Shown here: piece by piece, positions 1 to 5,612 of the stretch
How the letters are laid out: every line of letters begins with the position of its first letter
How positions within the stretch are numbered: the first letter of the stretch is position 1
Assembly (NCBI GenBank): GCA_021785095.1
Contig: JAJYGM010000814.1
Coordinates: 1 to 5,612 of the forward strand
Source: Actinomycetes bacterium
Lineage (GTDB): Bacteria; Actinomycetota; Acidimicrobiia; Acidimicrobiales; Bog-793
Direction: 5' to 3'
DNA length: 5,612 nt
Translations under genes and position numbers: made by a program
The notes under the pieces: model-generated
The model's input: the letters and a program-made list of their open reading frames with translations, nothing else
Database searches by the model: none
Told to the model about the DNA's origin: nothing

Positions 1-1699
1 TCCCCGACTGGGTCTTCGGGAACGCGATGACCTCGCGGATGTTCTCCTCGCCGGCGAGGATGGCGACGAGCCGGTCGATGCCGTAGGCGAAGCCCCCATG
101 TGGCGGGGCTCCGTATCGGAAGGCGCCGAGCAGGAACCCGAACCGGCTCTCGGCCTCCTGCTCTGAGATCCCGAGCACGGCGAAGATACGCCGCTGGATG
201 TCGGCACGATGGATCCGGATGCTTCCCGACCCGAGCTCCCAACCGTTCAAGACGAGGTCGTAGGACTGCGAGCGGACCGAGAGCGGATCGCTCTCGAGGC
301 GGTCCATGTCGTCAGGGTGCGGCATGGTGAACGGGTGGTGGGCGGCGAGCGGGTTCCCCTCCTCGTCCACACCCTCGAAGAGCGGGAAGTCGGTGACCCA
401 GAGATAGCGGTAGGGCTTGGCCGAGATCTCGGGCTGACCGAGGTCGAGGCGGAGCTGACCGAGGACCCGGCAGGTCGTCTTCCGCTCCCCCGCCACCGCG
501 AGCACGAGGTCGCCCGGCTCCGACTCGGTCGCCTTCAGGATCCCGGCCTGCTCCTCAGGAGAGAGGAACTTCGCCACCGGGGACTCGATGGCGGCCGCGC
601 CCGCACCCTCCCCGGCCACGACCCGGAGCCAGACGAGGCCGGCGGCGCCGAGCGACTTCGCCCTGTCGGTGAGCGAGTCGAGGCGCCCACGGCCGAGGTC
701 TGCCTGCGCCGGCACCCTGATCGCCCGGATCGCCGCCGCCTTGAAGGCGTTGAACGACGTGCTGGCAAGGACCTCCTCGAGCCTCACGAGCTCCATACCG
801 AAGCGGAGGTCGGGCTTGTCCGTCCCGTACCGGTCGAGTGCCTCGTCCCACGTCATCCTCACGACAGCCGGCGGGTCTTCCCCCGCCACGTCGCGGGTGG
901 CCTCGAGCACCGAGTCGGTGGCGATCTCCCAGATGTCCTCCTGGCGGACGAACGACGCCTCGAGGTCCAGCTGAGTGAACTCGAACTGGCGGTCGGCCCG
1001 GACGTCTTCGTCGCGCATGCAGCGCGCGATCTGGTAGTAACGGTCGAAGCCGGACACCATGAGCAGCTGCTTCGCGATCTGAGGGCTCTGCGGCAGGACG
1101 TAGAAGGACCCAGGTTGGAGTCTCGACGGGATGGCGAACTCCCGCGCGCCTTCGGGTGTCGGGGTCCACAGGAGCGGCGTCTCCACCTCGACGAGACCCT
1201 GTCGCTCCATCGACCGCCGGATGGCCGCGTTCACGACCGCACGGATCCGCAGGTTGTGCTGCATCCGTTCCGAGCGAAGGTCGACGTACCGGTAGCGCAA
1301 TCGGACCGGCTCCTCGGTGTCGACGCGGCCATCCACGCCGAACGGTGGCGGTTCTGCCGGGTTCAGGACCTCGACGTCCTCGGCCCCGATCTCGACCTCT
1401 CCTGTCGGGAGAGCCTCGTTCGCTGTGCCTTCGGGACGGAGCCGGAGGGGGCCGGTGATCCGGACGACGAACTCGGAGCGCAGCTCGTGGGCACCATCGA
1501 CCACGCACTGGACGATGCCGGTGTGGTCGCGCAGGTCGATGAAGGCGAGATGCTCGCCGTGCTCGCGCCGCCGCGCCACCCAGCCGCAGACCGAGACCGT
1601 TCGGCCCGCATCGGCTGCCCTCAGCTCGCCGCAGTAGTCGGTGCGGAGCCCACGTGGCCGAGCCGTCTCCGGACGCGCAGGAAGGGGGTGCGGGACCAT
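1..1699 (-). CDS. aspS: Aspartyl-tRNA synthetase (class II, bacterial type), C-terminus cut by window edge
   Basis: AspRS charges tRNA(Asp) with aspartate using ATP in the cytoplasm. Seen: 566 codons are present. An OB-fold anticodon-binding domain lies at about residues 18-115, starting LRTDYCGEL. Class II motif 1 is at about 160-188 (TPTPEGAREF). The QSPQIAKQ aspartate-site motif is at 204-211. Motif 2 is at about 220-247 (RDEDVRADRQ). The GAD insertion domain spans about 300-425, and HHPFT is at 454-458. Motif 3 is at 530-547 (GAPPHGGFAYGIDR), with ATP-binding Arg543. The frame runs off the left edge after AFPKTQSG; family members usually end about 30 residues later. The ATG at 1699 is the only usual start codon in this frame between the relA stop and the conserved LRTDYC, so the protein has a 17-residue Pro/Arg-rich leader. 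No good Shine-Dalgarno precedes it. The ATG is 8 nt after the relA stop, suggesting co-transcription and translational coupling. His47 and Gly91 match non-discriminating AspRS. The OB-fold has a shortened loop at about 65-73. Confidence 0.97.
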   Translation of the reverse strand, partial: MVPHPLPARPETARPRGLRTDYCGELRAADAGRTVSVCGWVARRREHGEHLAFIDLRDHTGIVQCVVDGAHELRSEFVVRITGPLRLRPEGTANEALPTGEVEIGAEDVEVLNPAEPPPFGVDGRVDTEEPVRLRYRYVDLRSERMQHNLRIRAVVNAAIRRSMERQGLVEVETPLLWTPTPEGAREFAIPSRLQPGSFYVLPQSPQIAKQLLMVSGFDRYYQIARCMRDEDVRADRQFEFTQLDLEASFVRQEDIWEIATDSVLEATRDVAGEDPPAVVRMTWDEALDRYGTDKPDLRFGMELVRLEEVLASTSFNAFKAAAIRAIRVPAQADLGRGRLDSLTDRAKSLGAAGLVWLRVVAGEGAGAAAIESPVAKFLSPEEQAGILKATESEPGDLVLAVAGERKTTCRVLGQLRLDLGQPEISAKPYRYLWVTDFPLFEGVDEEGNPLAAHHPFTMPHPDDMDRLESDPLSVRSQSYDLVLNGWELGSGSIRIHRADIQRRIFAVLGISEQEAESRFGFLLGAFRYGAPPHGGFAYGIDRLVAILAGEENIREVIAFPKTQSG

Positions 1700-1707
1700 G
1701 GACGCGC

Positions 1708-4044
1708 TCAGTTGCCGGCCTGGCTCGAGAGCGCGTTCCCCTTGCCGGGCAGCAGCCGGTACGCGTCGTAGACGCTGTCGAGCTGGCGGAGGGAGTCGAG
1801 GAGTGAATCGAGGTGGGCGGGGTCGGCGAGCTCGAACTCGAAGCGCATCCTGCTCACCCTATCGGCAGCGGTGTTGGACGACGAGGAGAGGATGCTCACG
1901 TGGTGCTCGGCGAGCACCTTCGCGACATCGGCGAGCAGGCGCGCCCGGTCGAGCGCCTTCACCTCGATCGATGCGACGAAGACGCCTTGGCGGTCCTCGT
2001 CCCACTCCACCTCGATGAGGCGCTCGGAGTCGCTGCCGGCGAGGGCGAGCGCGTTGGCGCAGTCCTCCCGGTGCACGGACACGCCGCGGCCGCGGGTGAT
2101 GAAGCCGATGACGCGGTCGCCGGGCACGGGCGTGCAGCAACGGGACAGCCGCACCATGACGTCGTCGAGGCCCTCGACGTAGATGCCGGCGGCCCCGCGG
2201 CGCGTGCTCGGCCGCCGGGGTGCGAGCGCCGTCGAGGGGAGCTGCTCCTCCTGGTCGCCCCCGCGCAGCTCTCGCTCGAGGCGCTGCACGACCCCCTGGC
2301 CCGAGATGTGACCCTCGCCGATCGCGGCATGCAGTCCGTCGAGGTCGGCGTGCCCGAGATCGGCGGCCACCGTGACCATGGCCGGAGAGGACTGGAGCTT
2401 CTGGACCGGGAGACCGGCGCGCCGAAGAGAGCGGGCAAGCTCCTCGCGCCCGGCCTCGATGGCATCCTCCCTGCGCTCCCTCGAGAACCACTGGCGGATC
2501 TTGTTGCGAGCGCGCGGGCTCGCGACGATCTTCAGCCAGTCCCGCGACGGGCCCGCGGTCGGGATCTTCGACGTCACGATCTCGACCGTGTCGCCGGAAT
2601 TGAGCGGCGACTCGAGGGGCACAAGCCTCCCGTTCACGCGGGCGCCGATGCAGCGGTGACCGACTTCGGTGTGGATCGAATACGCGAAGTCGACCGGCGT
2701 CGCACCCGACGGCAGTGTCACGATCTCGCCTTTCGGCGTGAACACGTACACCTCGTCCTGCTCCAGGTCGACCTTGAGCGTCTCGAGGAACTCGTGCGGA
2801 TCAGGGGTCTCGCGCTCCCAGTCCACCAGCCGTTGCACCCAGGCGATCTCGTCTGTCGAGCGGACTCCGCGGCGACTGGACCCCCCGTGAGTGCCCGTCT
2901 CCTTGTAACCCCAGTGCGCCGCGATGCCGTGCTCGGCCCGCTGGTGCATCTCCCAGGTGCGGATCTGGACCTCGAGCGGCTTGCCGAGGGTGCCGATCAC
3001 GGTCGTGTGAAGGGACTGGTACAGGTTGAACTTCGGAGAGTTGACGTAGTCCTTGAAGCGCCCCTGCACGGGGGGCCAGATGGCGTGGATGGCGCCGAGA
3101 GCTGCCCAGCAGTCCTTCTCGGCCTCGACGATGATGCGGATCGCGACGAGGTCGTGGATCTCGTCGAACTCCTTGCCCCGGACCACCATCTTCTCGTAGA
3201 TCGACCAGAGGTGCTTCGGACGCCCGGTGACGTCGGCGTCGATGCCGAGGTCGGCGAGGCGCTTTCGCACGAGGTCGAGCACGTCCTCGAGCTCCTGCTC
3301 GCGCGCAGGGGCCCGGGTGGCGACCATCTGCGCGATCTCCGCAAAGCGCTTGGGGTGCAGGGTCTCGAAAGCGAGATCCTCGAGCTGCCACTTGATCTCC
3401 TGGATGCCGAGGCGATGCGCCAGCGGGGCGTAGATGTCCCGCGTCTCCTCCGCGATGCGGCGCCGCTTCCACTCCGGCAGTGCGTCGAGGGTGCGCATGT
3501 TGTGCAGGCGGTCGGCGAGCTTGATGACGAGCACCCGCCAGTCGCGGGCCATCGCGACGAGCATCTTGCGCATCGAGGCTGCCTGCTGCGCCTCTTTCGA
3601 GCCGAAGCGGAGCCGGTCGAGCTTCGTCACCCCGTCCACGATCGCCGCCACGTCGGTGCCGAACTCCCGCTCGATCTGCTCGATCTCGACGCGCGTGTCC
3701 TCGACGGCGTCGTGCAAGAGCGCGGCCGCGGCGCTCGTCGCATCGAGCCCGAGCTCGGCCACGATCGTCGCAACGGCGACGGGATGGGTGAGGTAGGGCT
3801 CTCCGGAGATTCGCCGCTGCCCATGGTGTGCCCGCGCCGCGAGGCTGTGGGCGCGCCGGACGATGCCGAGATCCTCCCCCGGGCGCCCTTCGGCCAGCAT
3901 TGTGATGACCGCATCGATCGACTCCGTCGGCGCAGGTGCGAGCGCCCGAGCCGCGCTCACCGGCTGAGCTGGCGCGTCACCTCCCCCTCCGGCCGCCGCC
4001 GGACCACCGCCGGGCTCAGCGGCCATGTCACCACGCAATGCCAT
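1708..4044 (-). CDS. relA: Bifunctional (p)ppGpp synthetase/hydrolase, long RelA/SpoT homolog (Rel)
   Basis: Rel makes (p)ppGpp from ATP and GTP/GDP on starved ribosomes and also hydrolyses it, setting the stringent response. Seen: 778 residues, a normal length for a long RSH protein. The HD hydrolase domain is at about 60-190 and looks intact: Arg78, His87, HDAVED at 111-116, and KLADRLHNMR at 175-184 with Asn182. The synthetase domain is at about 270-381: GRPKHLWSIYEKM, HDLVAIR (297-303), RFKDYVNSPKFNLYQSLHTT (329-348), EVQIRT (358-363), and GIAAHWGYK. RFKD is the RxKD form typical of bifunctional Rel rather than the ExDD of synthetase-only RelA. A TGS domain follows (about 431-492), then a helical region, a zinc-finger domain (Cys636, Cys637, His658, Cys662) and a C-terminal ACT domain (about 685-765). 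Residues 8-40 are an Ala/Gly/Pro-rich head. I chose the ATG at 4044 because GGAGG lies 4 nt upstream; the ATG at 4026 (Met7) is the alternative. The frame stays open to 5250, but that stretch has no Rel homology. aspS follows after 8 nt. Confidence 0.98.
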   Translation of the reverse strand: MALRGDMAAEPGGGPAAAGGGGDAPAQPVSAARALAPAPTESIDAVITMLAEGRPGEDLGIVRRAHSLAARAHHGQRRISGEPYLTHPVAVATIVAELGLDATSAAAALLHDAVEDTRVEIEQIEREFGTDVAAIVDGVTKLDRLRFGSKEAQQAASMRKMLVAMARDWRVLVIKLADRLHNMRTLDALPEWKRRRIAEETRDIYAPLAHRLGIQEIKWQLEDLAFETLHPKRFAEIAQMVATRAPAREQELEDVLDLVRKRLADLGIDADVTGRPKHLWSIYEKMVVRGKEFDEIHDLVAIRIIVEAEKDCWAALGAIHAIWPPVQGRFKDYVNSPKFNLYQSLHTTVIGTLGKPLEVQIRTWEMHQRAEHGIAAHWGYKETGTHGGSSRRGVRSTDEIAWVQRLVDWERETPDPHEFLETLKVDLEQDEVYVFTPKGEIVTLPSGATPVDFAYSIHTEVGHRCIGARVNGRLVPLESPLNSGDTVEIVTSKIPTAGPSRDWLKIVASPRARNKIRQWFSRERREDAIEAGREELARSLRRAGLPVQKLQSSPAMVTVAADLGHADLDGLHAAIGEGHISGQGVVQRLERELRGGDQEEQLPSTALAPRRPSTRRGAAGIYVEGLDDVMVRLSRCCTPVPGDRVIGFITRGRGVSVHREDCANALALAGSDSERLIEVEWDEDRQGVFVASIEVKALDRARLLADVAKVLAEHHVSILSSSSNTAADRVSRMRFEFELADPAHLDSLLDSLRQLDSVYDAYRLLPGKGNALSSQAGN

Positions 4045-4048
4045 GCGA

Positions 4049-4053
4049 CCTCC
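4049..4053 (-). promoter_or_regulatory. Ribosome binding site of relA
   Basis: On the minus strand this reads GGAGG, followed by TCGC and then the ATG at 4044. The 4-nt spacing is a little short but the match is strong. It favours the start at 4044 over the in-frame ATG at 4026, which has no comparable site. Confidence 0.7.
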
Positions 4054-4059
4054 GCCTTG

Positions 4060-4065
4060 AGCGTA
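4060..4065 (-). promoter_or_regulatory. Candidate -10 box for relA-aspS
   Basis: The minus strand reads TACGCT, matching TAnnnT. Transcription starting 6-7 nt downstream would give a 5' leader of only about 10 nt that still just includes the GGAGG site. No clear -35 element lies 16-18 nt upstream. Such hexamers occur often by chance, so this is tentative. Confidence 0.25.
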
Positions 4066-4113
4066 CCGAGGAAACCCTCCGCGGGCGTGCCAACTCGTGC
4101 CTACCGTTGCCGG

Positions 4114-4119
4114 TACCCT
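4114..4119 (+). promoter_or_regulatory. Candidate -10 box for the anchored-protein gene, possibly leaderless
   Basis: TACCCT matches TAnnnT and ends 9 nt before the GTG at 4129. A start site at about 4126-4129 would make the mRNA leaderless or nearly so. That fits the absence of any Shine-Dalgarno before the GTG and the frequent use of leaderless mRNAs in actinobacteria. No good -35 box is visible. Confidence 0.25.
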
Positions 4120-4128
4120 GGCTTCGTC

Positions 4129-4743
4129 GTGTCCACCGTCTCCGCCTCGACCGAGCGACGCCGGCCTGCCGCCCCGTCGCTCCGCCCCGCCCTTGCCGTC
4201 GTCGCGGTCGCGATCGTGATCGTGCTCGGCGGGACGGTGCTGGCGCTCGTGGGCACGTCGTCCGCGCGCCAGGCCCCTCCAGCCCTCTCCGGGCACCACA
4301 TCCCCGGGACGACGCTGCGAGCCGCAGCGGCGACGAGCTTCATCGCGCACATCGCGTACGGCGGCGAGCCTCCCTCTGACATCGTCGGCTCCCTCGCCGT
4401 GCCCTCGGGGAGCGTGTACCTCGGCAGGGCCGTCTACGACGCGGGCGTGAGCCAGTTCGACCGGCAGATCCGCATCGAGATCCCAGCCCCGCTTGCGGAG
4501 GTGAGGAAGTTCTTCCAGGCCATGCTCTCGCACGAGCGCTGGGTCACCAACTCCGTCACATCCCCCTCGCCTGGCACCGAGCAGATCCTCGCCGAGAAGA
4601 GCGGTGCCGGCTACCAGTGGCGTGTCGGCATCACGATGAAGGGCGAGCAGGTATTCGTCGCCCCGGCGCTCGCCGGCAGTGGCCGCAGCGCGGCCAAGTC
4701 GACGGTGGCCATCCGCCTCTACCAGGTAGAAGACGCGAGCTGA
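4129..4743 (+). CDS. Uncharacterised protein with one N-terminal membrane anchor (204 aa)
   Basis: I do not recognise this family. Seen: a short basic N-terminal segment (ERRRP at 9-13, Arg19), one hydrophobic helix at about 21-41, then about 160 mostly polar residues. The charge pattern predicts an N-in single-pass protein with its C-terminal domain outside the cytoplasm. There is no lipobox and no cysteine anywhere, so it is not a lipoprotein. Residues 47-80 are low in structure cues. From about 110 there are alternating strand- and helix-like stretches: IRIEIP (114-119), an amphipathic helix EVRKFFQAML (124-133), YQWRVGITM (162-170) and VAIRLYQVED (193-202). This could be a small alpha/beta sensor- or binding-type fold, but no catalytic motif is evident. 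The start is GTG 4129, chosen because it directly precedes the basic segment and anchor. An in-frame GTG at 4087 is an alternative that would add 14 residues. The frame is open far upstream, but that part is antisense to relA. The gene diverges from relA, and its 3' end overlaps the convergent GT87-like gene by 25 nt. Confidence 0.8.
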   Translation: MSTVSASTERRRPAAPSLRPALAVVAVAIVIVLGGTVLALVGTSSARQAPPALSGHHIPGTTLRAAAATSFIAHIAYGGEPPSDIVGSLAVPSGSVYLGRAVYDAGVSQFDRQIRIEIPAPLAEVRKFFQAMLSHERWVTNSVTSPSPGTEQILAEKSGAGYQWRVGITMKGEQVFVAPALAGSGRSAAKSTVAIRLYQVEDAS

Positions 4744-5612
4744 GGCGCCTGCGCCAGAGTTGACGGCGCCTTGCTCAGGTGGCGTGCCTGCGGTTTGTGG
4801 AGGAGGTACGCCCAGACGAACATGTTCGCCGGATAGATGAAATAGCCGAATCGTGTCGCCGGCGCGATGAGCGTCGCGAACGCGAGCGCGAACCCGGCGA
4901 ACCTGGCCGCGGCAGAGGGCGTCCGCGGCGGGCGCCAGAGCAACACGCCGAGCACGATGACGGCACCTGCGGCGATGAGAGCGACGGTGAGGCTCCGCTT
5001 GTCGGCCGGGAACAGCTGCACGAGGATCTGGCCGGGAAGAGGGCTCGCGGCCGGTGAGTGCACGTGGGCGAGACCGAGCGGGAACGCCACGACGTTCCGC
5101 CAGAAAGCATGGACGTCGAGCGCTGCACCGGCACCGATTATCGGCACGGCCACCACGAGCACGGTGAGGATGTAGCGGGTCATCGCCCTGCGGTCGTCCT
5201 CGTCGCGCACGCACCACAACCCGAGAAGGATGAGCGGCCAAGCCGTCCACTTGAGCGTGCCTGCGAGCCCCATGACGATCCCGGCGACGACAGGCTGCCT
5301 TCGCTGCAGGAAGACGAGGCCGAGCAGGAGGAGGGCGAGCACCGGCATGTCGTCACCGCCGGTCGCGAGGGCAAGGGCGCCGGTAGGGAGAACGATCAGG
5401 AACTGGAAGGCGCGCCATCGTCGGCGACTCGGGGCACGCGACAGCGCGAGCGAGAGAAGCACCACGATGAGGGTGAACGCGGTGAGCGGGAGGCGAGCGT
5501 CAGTGAATGGGGCAGGGACCGAAGCGGCGTTCGTCAGCCCGAACGGCACCATGCCCGGCAGGTAGGGGAAGTACGACTTGGAGTCGACGGACTTCGCGTC
5601 GTTGGAGGGCGA
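4719..5612 (-). CDS. Polytopic membrane glycosyltransferase, GT87/DUF2029-like, N-terminus outside window
   Basis: Seen: 297 codons open from the right edge to a TAG at 4719-4721. An internal Met at residue 21 (5552) could be mistaken for the start, but the 20 codons before it are open and read like coding sequence (KSYFPYLPG), so the gene continues beyond the window. Hydrophobic segments lie at about 41-57, 68-84, 89-102, 107-135, 147-165, 207-226 and 238-271. Features recalled from GT87/DUF2029 mannosyltransferases include YFPYLP, TGGDDMPVLAL (84-94), the GLAGTLKWTAWPL loop (115-127), DEDDRRA (137-143) and ATRFGYFIYPANMFVW (252-267). Known members use polyprenyl-phosphate sugars (for example polyprenyl-phosphomannose) on the outer membrane face to build envelope glycolipids or glycans. 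The catalytic Asp of GT-C enzymes sits in the first external loop, which is not in view, so substrate and activity cannot be judged. The C-terminal tail (272-297) is polar, and its last codons overlap the convergent plus-strand gene. Confidence 0.82.
   Translation of the reverse strand, partial: SPSNDAKSVDSKSYFPYLPGMVPFGLTNAASVPAPFTDARLPLTAFTLIVVLLSLALSRAPSRRRWRAFQFLIVLPTGALALATGGDDMPVLALLLLGLVFLQRRQPVVAGIVMGLAGTLKWTAWPLILLGLWCVRDEDDRRAMTRYILTVLVVAVPIIGAGAALDVHAFWRNVVAFPLGLAHVHSPAASPLPGQILVQLFPADKRSLTVALIAAGAVIVLGVLLWRPPRTPSAAARFAGFALAFATLIAPATRFGYFIYPANMFVWAYLLHKPQARHLSKAPSTLAQAPQLASSTW
4743..4771. terminator. GC-rich hairpin at the convergent gene ends, possible terminator
   Basis: AGGCGCC (4743-4749) pairs perfectly with GGCGCCT (4765-4771) around a 15-nt loop, starting at the last base of the plus-strand gene's TGA. 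The plus strand continues TTGCTC, so the U tract expected of an intrinsic terminator is very weak. The hairpin also lies inside the coding end of the minus-strand gene. An alternative smaller stem, GGCGC-CT-GCGCC, occurs at 4744-4755. A terminator role is inferred from position alone. Confidence 0.3.

Larger units (their letters stand above)
4045..4128. promoter_or_regulatory. Divergent intergenic region between relA and the anchored-protein gene
   Basis: This 84-nt gap lies between the relA start (minus) and the proposed GTG start at 4129 (plus), so it should carry the promoters for both genes. It contains the nearly identical motifs CGGTACCCT (plus, 4111-4119) and CGGTACGCT (minus, 4068-4060), pointing away from each other. 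Each contains a TAnnnT hexamer that could be a -10 box. I do not see a convincing -35 hexamer for either. The assignment as a promoter region follows from gene layout; the exact elements are inferred. Confidence 0.6.

Noticed and set aside
555..1508. A 317-codon minus-strand open frame within aspS.
   Set aside because: It is a shifted frame of aspS. All AspRS motifs lie in the other frame, which is open without interruption from 1699 to the left edge.
1681..1699. A possible frameshift at the C-run near the aspS start that would separate the ATG from the AspRS frame.
   Set aside because: Careful recount gives five C residues on the minus strand, which keeps the ATG at 1699 in frame with LRTDYC; no frameshift is needed.
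209..1771. A 520-codon plus-strand open frame opposite aspS.
   Set aside because: It is the antisense shadow of a clearly identified AspRS; its composition is that of reversed GC-rich codons and shows no domain.
1813..4128. A long plus-strand open frame that runs into the anchored-protein gene.
   Set aside because: It is antisense to relA and consists of His/Arg/Asp/Glu/Leu-rich sequence typical of the complement of GC-rich coding DNA. Only the part after 4129 has sensible protein features.
4045..5250. The relA reading frame is open a further 402 codons upstream of 4044, as if Rel were a 1180-residue fusion.
   Set aside because: The extension is Arg/Gly-rich nonsense without Rel homology, lies antisense to the anchored-protein gene and over the GT87-like gene in another frame, and a strong GGAGG precedes the ATG at 4044.
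5550..5552. ATG taken as the start of a complete 277-residue membrane protein.
   Set aside because: The 20 upstream codons to the window edge are open and read like GT87-family sequence, and the family is normally longer, so this Met is internal and the gene is truncated by the window.
1..5612. Search for mobile elements, CRISPR arrays, tRNA or rRNA genes, or a defence cassette.
   Set aside because: The window is almost entirely filled by four coding regions. I saw no direct repeat array, transposase, terminal inverted repeats, cloverleaf or phage-like sequence.

Overview
The window is uniformly GC-rich, with G or C at most third codon positions. Its gene content (a long Rel with an Ala/Gly/Pro-rich head, a GT87-like polytopic glycosyltransferase, GTG start use) suggests a high-GC actinobacterium. 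From remembered AspRS sequence patterns I lean towards an Acidimicrobiia-like lineage, but that is an inference and was not tested.

Layout. Positions 1-1699 (minus) hold aspartyl-tRNA synthetase; roughly its last 30 residues lie beyond the left edge. Positions 1708-4044 (minus) hold a complete bifunctional (p)ppGpp synthetase/hydrolase of the Rel/RelA/SpoT family. Its stop codon is 8 nt before the aspS start, so the two very probably form one transcript in the order relA-aspS. An 84-nt divergent intergenic region (4045-4128) separates relA from a plus-strand gene (4129-4743) for a 204-residue protein of unknown function with a single N-terminal membrane anchor. Positions 4719-5612 (minus) hold the C-terminal part of a multi-pass membrane protein resembling GT87/DUF2029 mannosyltransferases; its N-terminus lies beyond the right edge. 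The last two genes converge and their coding ends overlap by 25 nt. A short GC-rich hairpin sits right at that overlap.

How the genes relate. relA and aspS link the stringent response to aminoacyl-tRNA supply, a pairing seen in many bacteria, where hisS often lies nearby as well; here no hisS separates them. The AspRS anticodon-binding domain carries His47 and Gly91, which match the non-discriminating type. This predicts that Asn-tRNA(Asn) is made through Asp-tRNA(Asn) and the GatCAB amidotransferase. The membrane-anchored protein and the GT87-like enzyme point to cell-envelope functions, but nothing in the window links them to each other or to relA.

The window is mostly core genome. I see no tRNA or rRNA gene, insertion sequence, CRISPR array, phage feature or defence system. 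The items most worth a second look are the uncharacterised anchored protein, the mirrored promoter-like motifs between relA and that gene, the shortened AspRS OB-fold loop, and the convergent overlap with its hairpin.
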